64,000 nucleotides of DNA from Polynucleobacter sp. 80A-SIGWE (GTDB lineage Bacteria > Pseudomonadota > Gammaproteobacteria > Burkholderiales > Burkholderiaceae), in the NCBI RefSeq assembly GCF_018882295.1, contig NZ_JACVOR010000001.1, positions 372,001 to 436,000 of the forward strand, in the 5' to 3' direction. The stretch's first letter is position 1. Every line of letters begins with the position of its first letter. Positions 48,119 through 59,148 of this stretch are shown here, in pieces. The translations under genes were made by a program, and so were the position numbers. Under the pieces are notes generated by a model that searched no databases, was not told the origin of the DNA, and worked only from the letters and a program-made list of their open reading frames with translations.

Positions 48119-49393
48119 CTATTCTGTATCTGAGGAGGATTCAATCAGGGGTGCAGATAAATTTTTGCTCGGCTTAACACCGAGTTCACGTACTTTCTCT
48201 GCTGTGCGAATGAGATTGCCTTTTCCCGACTTAAGTTTATTAAAGGCATCGTGATAACTAGTTTGAGCTTGATCTAGGCGTTGACCCAGTTTTTCCAAAT
48301 CATCCACAAAGCCAACAAACTTATCGTAGAGCGTGCCACATTGCTTAGCAATCTCAAGCGCATTACGGTTTTGTGAATCTTGACGCCAGAGATGTGCAAC
48401 AGTTCTCAAGGTTGCCATCAATGTGCTCGGGCATACCAGCACAATATTTTTAGCAAGAGCCTCTTGGTAGAGGTTTGGTGCCGTCTTCAGCGCCAATAAG
48501 AAAGCGGGCTCAATGGGAACAAACATTAATACAAAGTCTACTGAGCCAATGCCATACAGGGAGCTATAGTTCTTACTGGATAGCCCTTGAATATGTTGCC
48601 TAAGCGATTGAATATGGGCTGCCAACTCTTGCTCGGCAATAACCGGATCTGTTGCCCCGGCATGGCGTGAATATGCTGTGATGGAAACTTTACTATCAAC
48701 TACTAAGCTTCTGCCTTCGGGTAGTTTCACAACAACGTCTGGCTGCAGGCGTGACCCATCAGTCTGGGTGTGACTATCCTGAACTAGGTACTCTTCACCC
48801 TTACGTAGGCCTGAAGATTCTAAGATGGACTCGAGCACCAGCTCACCCCAATTACCCTGTACTTTGGAGTCACCTTTGAGGGCTTGGGTTAGTGAGCGCG
48901 TCTCATCTGACATACGCAGATTCAGATTAGCAAGGCGCTCAATCTCACTCCTTAGGGCAAAGCGTTCACGAGCCTCATTGCCGTAAGAGAGGTTTACTTG
49001 CTCTTTGAATTCGGAGAGCTTGGTTTGCAGTGGTTTTAGAAGTGCATCCAGATTAGCAACATTCTGCTCGGTAAAGCGCTTGGACTTATCTTCCAAAATC
49101 TCATTGGCGAGATTTTTGAATTGGCTAGTTAGCGCCTCTTTAGCCTCATTAAGAGATTCAATTCTCCCGAGACCTTGCTTACGCTCAGATTCCAGGGCTG
49201 CCTCTAGGCGAATGGCATTTTGTACTGCTTGATCACGCTCTGTACGTAAGCTAATGGCTAAGGCAGCTTCAGCTTGATTTTGCTGTTCAGCGCGATTGAG
49301 GGCTGAACGTAAATTAAGCGCATAGACTAAAAGGCCTGCGCATAAACCGAATGGCAGGCCAAATAGAAGAAGAGAGCTTAAATCAAAAGTCAC
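48119..49393 (-). CDS. rmuC: DNA recombination protein RmuC homolog
   Basis: RmuC-family protein that limits certain recombination events, carrying a nuclease-like fold. The 424-residue protein has an N-terminal transmembrane helix (LLLFGLPFGLCAGLLVYAL), a long coiled coil (about residues 30-160), then the RmuC domain with VQGNWGELVLESILESSGL, LQPDVVVKLPEGRSLVVDSKVS and DFVLMFVPIEPAFLLAL. The DVVV...VDSK pattern suits a PD-(D/E)XK-like core. Length fits the family. Confidence 0.93.
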   Translation of the reverse strand: MTFDLSSLLLFGLPFGLCAGLLVYALNLRSALNRAEQQNQAEAALAISLRTERDQAVQNAIRLEAALESERKQGLGRIESLNEAKEALTSQFKNLANEILEDKSKRFTEQNVANLDALLKPLQTKLSEFKEQVNLSYGNEARERFALRSEIERLANLNLRMSDETRSLTQALKGDSKVQGNWGELVLESILESSGLRKGEEYLVQDSHTQTDGSRLQPDVVVKLPEGRSLVVDSKVSITAYSRHAGATDPVIAEQELAAHIQSLRQHIQGLSSKNYSSLYGIGSVDFVLMFVPIEPAFLLALKTAPNLYQEALAKNIVLVCPSTLMATLRTVAHLWRQDSQNRNALEIAKQCGTLYDKFVGFVDDLEKLGQRLDQAQTSYHDAFNKLKSGKGNLIRTAEKVRELGVKPSKNLSAPLIESSSDTE

Positions 49394-49426
49394 TGATGAT
49401 TACTTGTTGGTTTGCTGGCTAAGCGA

Positions 49427-49735
49427 TTAAGCTTTTACTAGGGTTTGTAATTCACCGCTTTGATACATTTCGGTCATGATGTCTGAGCCACCAATGAATT
49501 CACCATTGATGTATAGCTGAGGAATAGTTGGCCAGTTTGAAAATTCTTTAATTCCCTGACGAATTTCCGCATCTTCCAATACATTCACAGTGTGCAGTTT
49601 TTCTACACCACATGAGCGCAGGATGTTGACTGCATTTCCGGAGAAGCCGCATTGTGGAAACTGGGCATTACCCTTCATAAACAATACAACAGGATTGCTA
49701 GAAACGATTTCTTGAATTCTTGCTTGGGTGTCCAT
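49427..49735 (-). CDS. grxD: Monothiol glutaredoxin Grx4 (GrxD)
   Basis: Carrier of 2Fe-2S clusters with a CGFS active site. The 102-residue protein has [20 protein letters not shown] (Cys about 29), [36 protein letters not shown] with the glutathione-binding TIPQ segment. It lies downstream of prmC after a 104-base gap. A BolA-type partner is encoded at 25186-25434. Confidence 0.95.
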   Translation of the reverse strand: MDTQARIQEIVSSNPVVLFMKGNAQFPQCGFSGNAVNILRSCGVEKLHTVNVLEDAEIRQGIKEFSNWPTIPQLYINGEFIGGSDIMTEMYQSGELQTLVKA

Positions 49736-49839
49736 AATTTTTTCCTAAATTAACGCTGTAAGGTGATCTTGCTTTGTAACTAACAATAGGTGTAATTTTA
49801 AGGCTATCTGAAGAAAAGGGTTAATTCCCTCTGGGGGTT

Positions 49840-50688
49840 TTAAGGCCGTTTTCTACCAGAAGCTACGCGGCAGTGTCCTGCTAAATCGAGATGAGCCTGA
49901 ACATCAATTAAACCCGTAATTTTCATCAGATCGACGACTGATTCAGATTGATCAAACCCATGTTCAACGGCAATCAGCCCCCCAGGCTTTAAGAACTTAT
50001 CTGCACCTGAAATAATTGCTTGAAGACAGCTAAGGCCGCTACCGTAATCGGTGAGGGCAGAAGATGGCTCAAACCGCAGGTCACCTTGAGAAAGATGGGG
50101 GTCTTGATTGGGAATATAAGGCGGATTACTCACAATCACGTCAAACTGGCTTTGCTGAATTAGTGCTTCATACCAGCTACCTTGCAAAAACTGGGCTTGC
50201 TTTGTCAAATTTAACGATTTAGCGTTTTTTATTGCAATTGCCAAAGCCTCTGCGGATTGATCTGTTGCAACAACTGAGGCTAATGGCGATGCGTTTGCAA
50301 TAGAGAGTGCAATGGCGCCAGAACCTGTACCCAAGTCCAATACTCTTGGGGGTTTGTTGAGTTTGGCGATTTCATTCAGTGCAATGTCTACCAAGAGTTC
50401 AGTTTCAGGGCGAGGGATGAGTACCCCGGGACCCACTTGCAATTCAATGTTGTGAAAGCCCTTCTTGCCTAATATGTAGGCAATGGGCTCACCATTTACC
50501 CTTCTTGTGACTAGATTCTCCCATTCCTGAAAAGCCTGCTCATTCAGACTCATATCATCGCGCGATAGGAGGGCGGAGCGTGGTAGCTGGTAGTGTTTCT
50601 CTAGTAGGTGTGCCAGTAATATGCGCGCTTCATTGGCTGGCAACGAGCAGTTGCTAATTAATTCACGTAAAGGCTGGCTGACACTCAT
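49840..50688 (-). CDS. prmC: Release factor glutamine methyltransferase PrmC
   Basis: Methylates the GGQ glutamine of release factors RF1 and RF2. The 282-residue protein has GEPIAYILGKKGFHNIEL, the SAM loop VLDLGTGSGAIALSIA and the catalytic NPPYIP (Asn about 188), then PGGLIAVEHGFDQ. It lies 11 bases after prfA, its substrate's gene, in the conserved hemA-prfA-prmC order. Confidence 0.96.
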   Translation of the reverse strand: MSVSQPLRELISNCSLPANEARILLAHLLEKHYQLPRSALLSRDDMSLNEQAFQEWENLVTRRVNGEPIAYILGKKGFHNIELQVGPGVLIPRPETELLVDIALNEIAKLNKPPRVLDLGTGSGAIALSIANASPLASVVATDQSAEALAIAIKNAKSLNLTKQAQFLQGSWYEALIQQSQFDVIVSNPPYIPNQDPHLSQGDLRFEPSSALTDYGSGLSCLQAIISGADKFLKPGGLIAVEHGFDQSESVVDLMKITGLIDVQAHLDLAGHCRVASGRKRP

Positions 50689-50699
50689 CCTTGGTGGAA

Positions 50700-51779
50700 T
50701 TAATTATCACCAAGAGCTGCAAGAAGTTCAGCTTGATGTTCTGATGCCAAAGCATTGCATAGATCATCTAAATCACCATCCATCATGGCATCGATCTTAT
50801 AGAGTGTGAGGTTAATACGGTGATCAGTGATACGACCTTGAGGAAAGTTATAGGTTCGAATGCGATCGCTGCGATCACCGGAACCAATGAGAGATTTTCG
50901 GGTTTGCGCTTCTAGCTGGTGCTTTTCACGTTCGCGTGCATCCATGATGCGTGAGACAAGCACCTTCATTGCTTGCTCACGATTGCGATGCTGACTACGA
51001 TCATCTTGGCACTCCACTACAGTACCAGTCGGTAAGTGCGTGATACGTACTGCGGAATCTGTTTTATTAATATGCTGACCACCAGCACCTGAAGCTCTAA
51101 AGGTATCAATACGCAGCTCGGCGGGATTAATCTTTACAGCTTCCAGCTCATCGGCTTCCGGCATTACTGCCACAGTGCAGGCAGAAGTATGAATGCGTCC
51201 TTGAGTCTCTGTTTGGGGCACGCGTTGTACGCGGTGTCCACCGGATTCAAATTTGAGACGCGAGTAAACGGATTGGCCTACAAGACGTAGGACAACTTCT
51301 TTGTAGCCACCTAGATCAGACTCAGCAGCATTTACTACTTCTACTTTCCAACCCTGGCGCTCTGCAAAGCGCGTATACATACGAAGTAGGTCGCCGGCAA
51401 AGAGTGCGCTCTCATCACCACCGGTACCCGCACGAATTTCCAAAAAGACATTGCGCTCGTCATTGACATCTTTTGGCAGAAGGAGCTTTTGAAGAACACC
51501 TTCGAGCTCTTCCATGGTGGCTTGAGCTTGTTTTTGTTCTTCATCAGCAAAGTCTTTCATCTCAGGATCTTTGCGCATCTCTTCTGCAGCTTGTGCGTCA
51601 GCCTCGGCTTGTTTGTATAAGCCAAATTGCTCCACTACCATCGCAATATCGGAGTGCTCGCGAGTAAGTTTCCGATAGTTGTCCATGTCTTTCGTGGACT
51701 CTTCGGTAGTTAACAGGGAATTGAGTTCGGCTAAGCGCGTGTCTAGGTGGTCTAGCTTAGCCCGCATGCTGGGCTTCAT
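50700..51779 (-). CDS. prfA: Peptide chain release factor 1
   Basis: Recognises UAA and UAG stop codons. The 359-residue protein has an N-terminal helical domain, [45 protein letters not shown], and the GGQ motif in [18 protein letters not shown] (GGQ about 233-235). It directly abuts hemA with no gap and precedes prmC. Confidence 0.97.
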   Translation of the reverse strand: MKPSMRAKLDHLDTRLAELNSLLTTEESTKDMDNYRKLTREHSDIAMVVEQFGLYKQAEADAQAAEEMRKDPEMKDFADEEQKQAQATMEELEGVLQKLLLPKDVNDERNVFLEIRAGTGGDESALFAGDLLRMYTRFAERQGWKVEVVNAAESDLGGYKEVVLRLVGQSVYSRLKFESGGHRVQRVPQTETQGRIHTSACTVAVMPEADELEAVKINPAELRIDTFRASGAGGQHINKTDSAVRITHLPTGTVVECQDDRSQHRNREQAMKVLVSRIMDAREREKHQLEAQTRKSLIGSGDRSDRIRTYNFPQGRITDHRINLTLYKIDAMMDGDLDDLCNALASEHQAELLAALGDN

Positions 51780-53096
51780 CTAATGGTCTTCTGGCTTGGA
51801 GTGCGAGGCGAATAATTTAGGAAGCAACTTAATCAGGGCGTCACGCTCAGCGCCATTAGAGTGTTGTAAAGCATGCAATGAGCCGTGTAAGAATTTGTTG
51901 GTTAAGCCCTGCGCCATTGCGTTGAGTACCTCTTGGGGATCTTCACCGCGCATTAATCTTTTCATAGCGCGATCAAGTTCAAGTTGTCTAAGGTGTTCAC
52001 CTTGTTGCTGGATATCTTGAATGAGTGGAACAGTTTTCCGGCCCTGCATCCAGTGCATGAAATTACCAACACGATCTTCAATGATCGCTTCAGCTTGACT
52101 CACAGCGGCTTGACGCAAAGAGGCGCCTGTCTGAATCATTACGCCTAAATCATCGACTGTATAAAGATAGATGTCATTTAAGCGAGCAATCTCTGGCTCA
52201 AAGTCACGAGGTACTGCTAAATCAATCATCACCATCGGTTTATGGCGGCGCTGCTTTAGTGCGCTCTCCACCATGCCTAGGCCGATGATCGGCAGTGAGG
52301 ATGCAGTGCTTGAAACAATAATGTCAAATTCATGAAGACGTGAGGGCAGCTCAGACAACTTAAAGGATTCTGCTTCAACATCCTGAATCGAAATCGAGTC
52401 AGCCAATTCTTGTCCACGCTCGATGGTGCGATTGGCAATGGCAACAGCCTTGGGCTTACGTGCAACGAAATGGGTTGCGCACAAAGTGATCATGTCGCCA
52501 GCGCCGATAAACAGAACACGTTGCTCGGCAATACTTTCAAAAATACGTTCAGCCAAACGAACTGAGGCGGCTGCCATCGAAATCGAATGAGCGCCAATCT
52601 CTGTGGAGCCACGAACTTCTTTTGCAACAGCAAAGGTTTTCTGAAAGAGTTGGTTGAGGTAAGTGCCCAAGACGCCCGCATCATTTGCAGTGCGAACAGC
52701 ATCTTTCATCTGACCCAAAATTTGGGTTTCACCAATCACCATGGAATCTAATCCACAGGCAACTCTAAAAGCATGACGTACCGCATCCGATTGCGGTAGT
52801 GAATATATATGTGGCTCCAAACTACTGGGAGCAACTTGTTGAGTTTTTGCTAACCAATCAAAAGTGGCTTCATGCAAAAGACTGGCTGCATCTGCATCGT
52901 TAGCAGCGCAATACACTTCTGTGCGATTGCAGGTAGACAAAATTGTGGCTTCCGGCAGGCCGGCCTGATTCGCGCCAACGAGATGTTGGCGAAGATCGTG
53001 CAACGCTTCTTGAAGAAATTCAGGGTCAAAGGCGACCTTTTCCCGAATGGCGACCGGCGCTGTGTGATGATTGATGCCGAGTGTCAACAACTTCAT
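51780..53096 (-). CDS. hemA: Glutamyl-tRNA reductase
   Basis: NADPH-dependent reduction of glutamyl-tRNA to glutamate-1-semialdehyde, the entry to heme synthesis. The 438-residue protein has [21 protein letters not shown], the active-site Cys about 56 in [26 protein letters not shown] and the Rossmann segment [12 protein letters not shown]. The C-terminal dimerisation helix is present. It begins the hemA-prfA-prmC block and diverges from a small membrane protein gene only 20 bases away. Confidence 0.97.
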   Translation of the reverse strand: MKLLTLGINHHTAPVAIREKVAFDPEFLQEALHDLRQHLVGANQAGLPEATILSTCNRTEVYCAANDADAASLLHEATFDWLAKTQQVAPSSLEPHIYSLPQSDAVRHAFRVACGLDSMVIGETQILGQMKDAVRTANDAGVLGTYLNQLFQKTFAVAKEVRGSTEIGAHSISMAAASVRLAERIFESIAEQRVLFIGAGDMITLCATHFVARKPKAVAIANRTIERGQELADSISIQDVEAESFKLSELPSRLHEFDIIVSSTASSLPIIGLGMVESALKQRRHKPMVMIDLAVPRDFEPEIARLNDIYLYTVDDLGVMIQTGASLRQAAVSQAEAIIEDRVGNFMHWMQGRKTVPLIQDIQQQGEHLRQLELDRAMKRLMRGEDPQEVLNAMAQGLTNKFLHGSLHALQHSNGAERDALIKLLPKLFASHSKPEDH

Positions 53097-53115
53097 AATG
53101 GTGATTATAGATTTG

Positions 53116-53397
53116 ATGGCATCAACAATGGGGGCGGTAATGGGGTTTTTAGCTTTTCTAGTGATTGGTGGTTTAACTAGCGTATTCGCCTTGGCTTTTT
53201 ACCCAAGAGAGCGTAAAGCTAAGCCCAAAGCCAAGAAATTCCTCATAGCAGCCTTGATTGGCTTCATGACTGCCCTTGCTAGCTCTTATATAGGACAATT
53301 TTTGGGTTTATTTCAGTCTGGACAGATGCTTGAGTGGCTAAGTGCCATAGTGACCTCTTGCCTTGTAGGCTGCCTCTATGCGGCCGCAAATAACTAA
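53116..53397 (+). CDS. Small membrane protein of unknown function
   Basis: About 93 residues with three predicted transmembrane helices: [20 protein letters not shown], then a basic loop [12 protein letters not shown], then [21 protein letters not shown] and [18 protein letters not shown]. The general pattern recalls GlsB/YeaQ-type small membrane proteins, but no diagnostic motif is visible. Several in-frame ATGs (53116, 53128, 53140) could be the start; the last has the best purine-rich upstream stretch. It diverges from hemA, and its stop overlaps the ung stop by 4 bases. Confidence 0.6.
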   Translation: MASTMGAVMGFLAFLVIGGLTSVFALAFYPRERKAKPKAKKFLIAALIGFMTALASSYIGQFLGLFQSGQMLEWLSAIVTSCLVGCLYAAANN

Positions 53398-54173
53398 TTA
53401 AATAGCGTGGCTTGAGGGGTAGCGTTGGTGTTTTGTCCGCTTGGGATGGCCCAGCGAATAGGGGTTTCGTGGTGCTCCACCAGCCATTCATTGGCCTTAG
53501 TGAAATGCCCGCAACTTGCCATCCCACCTGGCACTAGAAAGGGCTGATCCGTTTTGTAGACCCCAAGCCCAGAAGGGTGTGAGGATTTCAGGATCAATTG
53601 GTCTGGAGCCATCTCGATCAGGGGAAGCTTGGATTGGGCATGGCCACCCCATAGCATCCACACTAAATAGGGTTTTTGCTGTGCCAAGGCACTTATTAAT
53701 CTATCAATCAGGGGTTTCCAGCCCAAACCGGCATGACTACCTGCCTCGCCCAATTGGACGCTCAGGGCGGTATTGATAAGCAGGACGCCTTGCTCAGCCC
53801 AAGCATGAAGATCACCCTTAGGAAGGGCGCCAAACCCCTCCAGGGCTAGTGCTTTACTGATATTGCGTAAGGAGCTAGGGAATTGCCGAGAATTGCTTGG
53901 GATATTGCCAGGAATCGAAAAAGCTAAGCCTTGAGCAAGCCCCGGGGAGTGGTAGGGATCTTGGCCCAAGATAACGACCTTGACCTTGGAAGGTGGGGTT
54001 AGGTTCAGTGCTTTGAAGAAATTCTGGGGATCAGGGCAAATTTTTCCTGGGTTCTTATTCAACTCAGCCCTGAGATTGGTCTGTAGTTGTTGCCACTCGG
54101 GGGATTCAAAATAATCGCCGAGTAGGGCGCGCCAGTCCTCAGGAATATCGGCAGCAGAAAACGAATGCATCAC
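53394..54173 (-). CDS. ung: Uracil-DNA glycosylase
   Basis: Removes uracil from DNA in base excision repair. The 259-residue family 1 enzyme has the catalytic water-activating motif ILGQDPYHSPGLAQGLAFS (Asp about 72), LLINTALSV, and the minor-groove loop SHPSGLGVY, which replaces the usual HPSPLS. Its start overlaps the end of the M61 peptidase gene by 4 bases, so the two are probably co-transcribed. Confidence 0.94.
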   Translation of the reverse strand: MMHSFSAADIPEDWRALLGDYFESPEWQQLQTNLRAELNKNPGKICPDPQNFFKALNLTPPSKVKVVILGQDPYHSPGLAQGLAFSIPGNIPSNSRQFPSSLRNISKALALEGFGALPKGDLHAWAEQGVLLINTALSVQLGEAGSHAGLGWKPLIDRLISALAQQKPYLVWMLWGGHAQSKLPLIEMAPDQLILKSSHPSGLGVYKTDQPFLVPGGMASCGHFTKANEWLVEHHETPIRWAIPSGQNTNATPQATLFN

Positions 54174-55954
54174 TCAGCTGGGGTTAGCGTGTACTGGACT
54201 GGAATTTGATCATCCTCAAGAACAGTCATGCACTCATGCTCTAGATCATCTCGGTAAAAGCAAATCTGAATTACTTGTCCCGATATCAAGCTAGATAAGA
54301 CCTTATCCCATCGAGCAGCAGTAATTCGTTCGCCGTTAATGCTGGCCAAAATATCCCCAGTGGCTAGGCCTGTTAATTGCGCAGCTCCACCATCCAGTAC
54401 GTGCGTTACTTTTAACCAGCCATTCGCATCGCTAGTACGCAATCCTAATTGCAATTTAATTTGCTCAAGCTTTGAGTGAGTTTTTTGCTTTACTGAAATG
54501 ATCTTCGAATGAATCCATTTCTCAATAGGAATATCTTCAACACCAAAAATATAGCGAGACTTAAATTCATTCCAAGTTTTATTAAATCCTGCGCCCAGAA
54601 GCGTTTGCATTAAGTCATCAAGACCATCTTCAGCAATTCCATCAAACGTGACTCCATGCGTTTGCCAGATGAGACGCATCAAATCATCTAGAGATTGACG
54701 GTTGTTAGTGAATGCGCGAATCTTGAGATCTAAACCTAGGGCGAGCAATGCACCTTTCCCGTAATAGCTGACTACTGCGTTCGGAGTGTTCTCGTCCGCT
54801 TGGTAATACTTAGTCCAGGCATCAAAAGAACTATCTGCCAGGCTTTGCTTAAGCCTACCTGGTCCACGCAAAATACCATTCCAATTATTGGCGACTAGCT
54901 TGAGGTAGGTTTTGAGGTCGATACGTTTGCTGCGGAATAATTGCAGATCATCGTAGTAGCTCGTAAAGCCTTCAAATAGCCACAGTAAGCGGGTATGGTT
55001 TCTGCGGTCGAGTTGATAAGGTTGAAAGGCTTTTGGCTGAATCTGTTTGACTAGCCAAGCATGAAAATACTCATGGCTACAAAGACCTAAAAACTCACGA
55101 TAGGATGCTTCATCCAAAGGAGTATTTACTTGGGGAATCTGATCCCGACGGCATAGCAGGGCGGTGCTATTGCGATGCTCAAGTCCGCCATAGCCAGAGA
55201 GAACGGCATTGACTAGAAACAAATAATTTTGGAAAGGGGGTTTCTTGGTCTTGGGTTCAAAGAGATTGATTGTGGAAGCGCAGATAGCCTGAAGATCGGT
55301 TGCTAATCTCTCGAGATCAATTTCATGAATACAACCCTGAATCGCCATGCTGTGTGACACGCCATTAGATTTCCAATGGGCAATCTGAAACTCGCCCATA
55401 GCAATCGGATGGTCAAGGAGGTCATCATAGTTTTTGGCTAAATAAAAGCCGTAACCTTGACTATCTACTTTGGCTGCTTGCAGGCCTGTCTGAACAGTCC
55501 AAGAATTTGCGCAAGTGTCTTTAGGTGGAATTAATGCTAAAGCGCAGGGTAAAGATTCTTGACCTTTGACCGCCAAACATAAACTACTTGGATTGATAAA
55601 CGCACGCTCTGTATCGAGATAAGCTGCACGCACGGAAGTATCAAATCCATATACCGTTGTCAGAATCTCTACTGGGCCAGCAACTATTGGAAGGCGCCAC
55701 TGATCGTTGTCGATGCGCTCTAGCAGTAAAGATTCGCTGGGGTTACTGACTGCAAACGCTTCAATCGTTTCAATTTGCTTGCTGAAGTCCCTTATTAAAT
55801 AACTCCCTGGAATCCATGCGGGCATTTGCAGAATCTGCCCATTCGGCAATGGGTTCTCAATACGCAATTTCACATGAAAGCGGTGACCATGCAGATCTGC
55901 CGCCCAAATGGTGTATTGGATTGCTGGTAGATCAGAGGTATTTAACTCGTTCAT
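54170..55954 (-). CDS. M61 family metallopeptidase with PDZ domain
   Basis: A 594-residue predicted zinc peptidase of the glycyl aminopeptidase (M61) family. The N-terminal domain has PAWIPGSYLIRDFSKQIE, followed by the zinc motif HEYFH in LCSHEYFHAWLVKQ and the third ligand Glu in LWLFEGFTSYYDDL. A PDZ domain lies near residues 480-570 (VLDGGAAQLTGLATGDILASING). No signal peptide is evident, so it may be cytosolic. It follows dsbC by 12 bases and overlaps ung. Confidence 0.88.
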   Translation of the reverse strand: MNELNTSDLPAIQYTIWAADLHGHRFHVKLRIENPLPNGQILQMPAWIPGSYLIRDFSKQIETIEAFAVSNPSESLLLERIDNDQWRLPIVAGPVEILTTVYGFDTSVRAAYLDTERAFINPSSLCLAVKGQESLPCALALIPPKDTCANSWTVQTGLQAAKVDSQGYGFYLAKNYDDLLDHPIAMGEFQIAHWKSNGVSHSMAIQGCIHEIDLERLATDLQAICASTINLFEPKTKKPPFQNYLFLVNAVLSGYGGLEHRNSTALLCRRDQIPQVNTPLDEASYREFLGLCSHEYFHAWLVKQIQPKAFQPYQLDRRNHTRLLWLFEGFTSYYDDLQLFRSKRIDLKTYLKLVANNWNGILRGPGRLKQSLADSSFDAWTKYYQADENTPNAVVSYYGKGALLALGLDLKIRAFTNNRQSLDDLMRLIWQTHGVTFDGIAEDGLDDLMQTLLGAGFNKTWNEFKSRYIFGVEDIPIEKWIHSKIISVKQKTHSKLEQIKLQLGLRTSDANGWLKVTHVLDGGAAQLTGLATGDILASINGERITAARWDKVLSSLISGQVIQICFYRDDLEHECMTVLEDDQIPVQYTLTPAE

Positions 55955-55966
55955 AAGCTTGACCTA

Positions 55967-56692
55967 TTACTTCAGACTATTAAATTTCTTTTCAATGTCG
56001 GTGATTTGAACTGCGCCCGGGAAGCGGCTGCCATCAATAAAGAAAATAGTAGGGGTGCCAGTAATGCCATAGGTTTTGGCAAAGGCCATATTCTTGTCTA
56101 AAGGAGTGGCGCAGTCGCTTTTGCCGCTCGGCGAAATGCCATTGATCATCCAATCAATATATGCTTTTTGTGGATCAGCAGAGCACCAGATTTGTTTAGA
56201 CTTCTGCGCGGAGTCTGGCGACAAAATCGGAATGAGATAGGTGTAGATAGTGACGTTGTCTAATTGTTGGAGTGATTTCTCAAGACGCTTGCAGTAACCA
56301 CAATTAGGGTCAGAGAATATTGCCAGCTGTCGACTGCCATTGCCGCGCACTGCTTTTAAAGCATTTGATGGGGTTAGCTCTGACCATTTAATGCGATTCA
56401 GGTCCGCTTGTTTTTGTTCGGTAATATTTTTTCCTGTAGCGATCTCAATGATTTCACCTTGGATTAAATATTTGCTGCTTGCATCGGTGTAAAACACATC
56501 ATTGCCTACCAACACCTCGTAAATGCCAGGAATGGGTGATGGGGAAACACTTTTAATTTTGGCATTGGCGCCAATCTTCTTTTGCAATTCAGTGCGGACC
56601 TGTTGTTCCGATTGTGCGTTGACTGTTCCCACTAGAAGGGTGAAGGAGCAAGCTAAAGCAATAATAGAAAATAATTTATTCAAAATCTGCAT
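55967..56692 (-). CDS. dsbC: Thiol:disulfide interchange protein DsbC
   Basis: Periplasmic disulfide isomerase kept reduced by DsbD (encoded at 313-1986). From the ATG at 56692 it has 241 residues: signal peptide MQILNKLFS...VGTVNA, a dimerisation domain with ISPSPIPGIYEVLVGNDVFYTD-type core (residues about 50-70), and a thioredoxin domain with FSDPNCGYCKRLE (CGYC about 131-134) and the cis-proline in GITGTPTIFF. The start lies inside the last codons of the hydroxylase gene. A TTG at 56710 gives six more residues. Confidence 0.93.
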   Translation of the reverse strand: MQILNKLFSIIALACSFTLLVGTVNAQSEQQVRTELQKKIGANAKIKSVSPSPIPGIYEVLVGNDVFYTDASSKYLIQGEIIEIATGKNITEQKQADLNRIKWSELTPSNALKAVRGNGSRQLAIFSDPNCGYCKRLEKSLQQLDNVTIYTYLIPILSPDSAQKSKQIWCSADPQKAYIDWMINGISPSGKSDCATPLDKNMAFAKTYGITGTPTIFFIDGSRFPGAVQITDIEKKFNSLK

Positions 56693-57950
56693 CTCCAAGG
56701 GCGCGCTCAATAAGGCGCCGTTTAATAAAGTGACTACGATTGACCAGGCCTAAACCCCAATTGCGCAATTGCTTCTCGGTACCACTACTGGCTGAGAATA
56801 ACTTCTTGAGCTTGTCTGTCACCCACAGCAGAGCGCTGGTATCGCCTTGACGCTGACGCTCATAACGACGCAACAATACTTTGTCGTTTGGTAGGCGGAA
56901 AGATTCTCGCTTGCTCAAAATATGTAGCAGTGTTGCTACATCCCTGAGCCCCAAGTTCAAGCCTTGCCCAGCCAAAGGATGCATGACGTGGGCGGCATCT
57001 CCAATGAGGGCTACTTTGGGATTGTCATCTGGTCCGATAAAACGACTCGCACGAACTCTTCTGAGCGGAAAGGCAGCTGGCGTTGAATTGAGTGTGAGTG
57101 ATCCAAGTTGCTTCACTATTTCCCCGTTGGCAATTGAGGAAAACTTTTCCGTCCATGCTGCTTGATCTAGCTTTAAAAGTTCCGCAGCATTTTCTGGTGA
57201 AGTTGACCACACCATCGAGACTTGTTTATTTGGTAATGGCAGCATTGCTACGATATCGCCGCCTGGCAAAAACCACTGGTAGGCGGTTTCTAAATGTGCG
57301 TTAGTACAAATCCAATTCGCCACCACAGCACTTTGTAAATAACTTTCTTCTGTTGTGGAAATGCCTAGCTCAGAACGTAAGGGTGAATTAGCTCCGTCAG
57401 CAGCAACGACGAGTAGGGCACGTAAGGTAGATCCATTTGCAAGATGGAGTGTTGCTCCATCTGAATCCACTTGAATATTTTCTACAGCGTCATTGATGCG
57501 CTCTAATTTATTTTGGAAGCGTAAGGCTTGATCTAGGGTATGTTCAATGACATTCGATTCGCCAATCCAAGCTAACTGAGGTGTGCCCGCCTCGAAAGCA
57601 GATAGGTGCAACTGGTCATGCTTTTCTCCGCGATCGCCAAAAATTCGCATGTCTCGAACGGGCTGCATACGACTGTGATCAACGGCATCCCAAATCTGAA
57701 GATGGGCTAATAGCTTTTGGGTGCTGGGAGAGAAAGCGTAAATGCGTTGCCCCCATTGCTCCCCCTGAGGAGCAGGAACGGTTTGCCCTAAGTCAGGTGC
57801 GATTTGAATGGTTTGCAGACCAAGCTGCGCTAGACCTAAGGCGCAAGCCTTACCCGCTATACCTCCGCCCACTACAGCGACATCGATTGTCCGCATTTGG
57901 GGGGTATTTTTGGGCAATTTAGCCGAGTTATTTTGGAGAACTTCTGACAT
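56676..57950 (-). CDS. UbiH/UbiF-type FAD monooxygenase
   Basis: FAD-dependent hydroxylase of the ubiquinone-biosynthesis family. The 424-residue protein has the dinucleotide motif [21 protein letters not shown] near residue 25, [39 protein letters not shown] and the flavin-binding [25 protein letters not shown]. Which ring position it hydroxylates cannot be told from sequence. It overlaps the start of dsbC by 17 bases and diverges from ychF, whose start is 40 bases away. Confidence 0.9.
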   Translation of the reverse strand: MSEVLQNNSAKLPKNTPQMRTIDVAVVGGGIAGKACALGLAQLGLQTIQIAPDLGQTVPAPQGEQWGQRIYAFSPSTQKLLAHLQIWDAVDHSRMQPVRDMRIFGDRGEKHDQLHLSAFEAGTPQLAWIGESNVIEHTLDQALRFQNKLERINDAVENIQVDSDGATLHLANGSTLRALLVVAADGANSPLRSELGISTTEESYLQSAVVANWICTNAHLETAYQWFLPGGDIVAMLPLPNKQVSMVWSTSPENAAELLKLDQAAWTEKFSSIANGEIVKQLGSLTLNSTPAAFPLRRVRASRFIGPDDNPKVALIGDAAHVMHPLAGQGLNLGLRDVATLLHILSKRESFRLPNDKVLLRRYERQRQGDTSALLWVTDKLKKLFSASSGTEKQLRNWGLGLVNRSHFIKRRLIERALGDADFE

Positions 57951-57989
57951 ATCTCGATGATATCGAAACTAGCCCTTTACAATACGGCT

Positions 57990-59084
57990 ATGTCTTTGAA
58001 ATGTGGCATCGTCGGCCTGCCTAACGTCGGCAAATCTACCCTCTTTAACGCGCTTACCAAAGCTGGAATCGCGGCGGAAAACTATCCTTTCTGCACGATC
58101 GAGCCTAATGTGGGCGTGGTCGAGGTTCCTGACCCCCGTCTAGCCGCTTTGGCTGAGATCGTAAAGCCTGAGCGCATCTTGCCTGCAGCTGTCGAATTTG
58201 TCGATATTGCAGGTTTGGTAGCTGGAGCATCTAAAGGCGAGGGTCTGGGAAATCAATTTTTAGCCAATATTCGTGAAACTGATGCCATTACTCATGTGGT
58301 GCGCTGTTTTGAGGATGCGAACGTGATTCACGTAGCGGGCAAGATTGACCCGATCTCCGATATCGCAGTGATCGACACTGAGCTAGCCTTATCTGACTTA
58401 ACCACCGTAGAAAAAACTTTGCAGCGTTCCAGTAAAGCCGCTAAGTCAGGAAATGACAAAGAGGCGGCTGCTTTGGTGGCTGTACTAACTAAGGTACAGG
58501 CCCATTTAGATCAAGCTCAGCCAGTTCGTAGCTTGAAACTGACTGACGAAGAAAATCTACTTTTGAAGCCGCTCTGCTTGATCACAGCAAAGCCGGCGAT
58601 GTATATCGCCAACGTCAAAGAAGATGGCTTTGAAAATAATCCGCATTTAGAGGCAGTGATTCATCATGCAGCTAAAGAGGGTGCTCCAGTAGTAGCTGTT
58701 TGCGCAGCAATCGAGGCAGAAATCGCTGATTTAGATGATGCTGACAAGGTTGAGTTCTTGGCAGATCTCGGCATGGAAGAGTCTGGATTAGACCGCGTGA
58801 TTCGTGCGGGCTATAAGTTATTGGGCTTGCAGACCTACTTTACGGCTGGCGTTAAAGAAGTTCGTGCCTGGACAATTCATCAGGGCGATACTGCTCCTCA
58901 AGCTGCGGGAGTGATTCATACAGACTTTGAACGCGGCTTTATTCGTGCCCAAACTATTGCATTTGAAGACTTCATTCAATTTAAGGGTGAGTCTGGCGCC
59001 AAAGAGGCTGGGAAAATGCGCGCTGAAGGCAAGGAGTATGTTGTTAAAGATGGCGACGTCTTGAATTTCCTCTTTAACGTCTAA
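57990..59084 (+). CDS. ychF: Redox-regulated ATPase YchF (OLA1-type)
   Basis: Ribosome-associated Obg-family P-loop protein that prefers ATP. From the ATG at 57990 it has 364 residues, the family length; an upstream ATG at 57957 adds 11 unconserved residues. Signatures are [54 protein letters not shown] switch II (around residue 70) and a C-terminal TGS domain with [26 protein letters not shown] strong terminator follows. Confidence 0.96.
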   Translation: MSLKCGIVGLPNVGKSTLFNALTKAGIAAENYPFCTIEPNVGVVEVPDPRLAALAEIVKPERILPAAVEFVDIAGLVAGASKGEGLGNQFLANIRETDAITHVVRCFEDANVIHVAGKIDPISDIAVIDTELALSDLTTVEKTLQRSSKAAKSGNDKEAAALVAVLTKVQAHLDQAQPVRSLKLTDEENLLLKPLCLITAKPAMYIANVKEDGFENNPHLEAVIHHAAKEGAPVVAVCAAIEAEIADLDDADKVEFLADLGMEESGLDRVIRAGYKLLGLQTYFTAGVKEVRAWTIHQGDTAPQAAGVIHTDFERGFIRAQTIAFEDFIQFKGESGAKEAGKMRAEGKEYVVKDGDVLNFLFNV

Positions 59085-59100
59085 AGCAATGCTGCTAAAT

Positions 59101-59132
59101 AAAAAAGCCCTTACTAGCTAAGGGCTTTTTTA
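59101..59132. terminator. Terminator after ychF
   Basis: AAAAAAGCCCTTA and TAAGGGCTTTTTTA form a strong stem around a short CTAGC-type loop, flanked by A and T runs on the two sides. It can work for ychF and for the oppositely oriented winged-helix gene. Confidence 0.92.
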
Positions 59133-59148
59133 TTGGATTGAGATTAAA

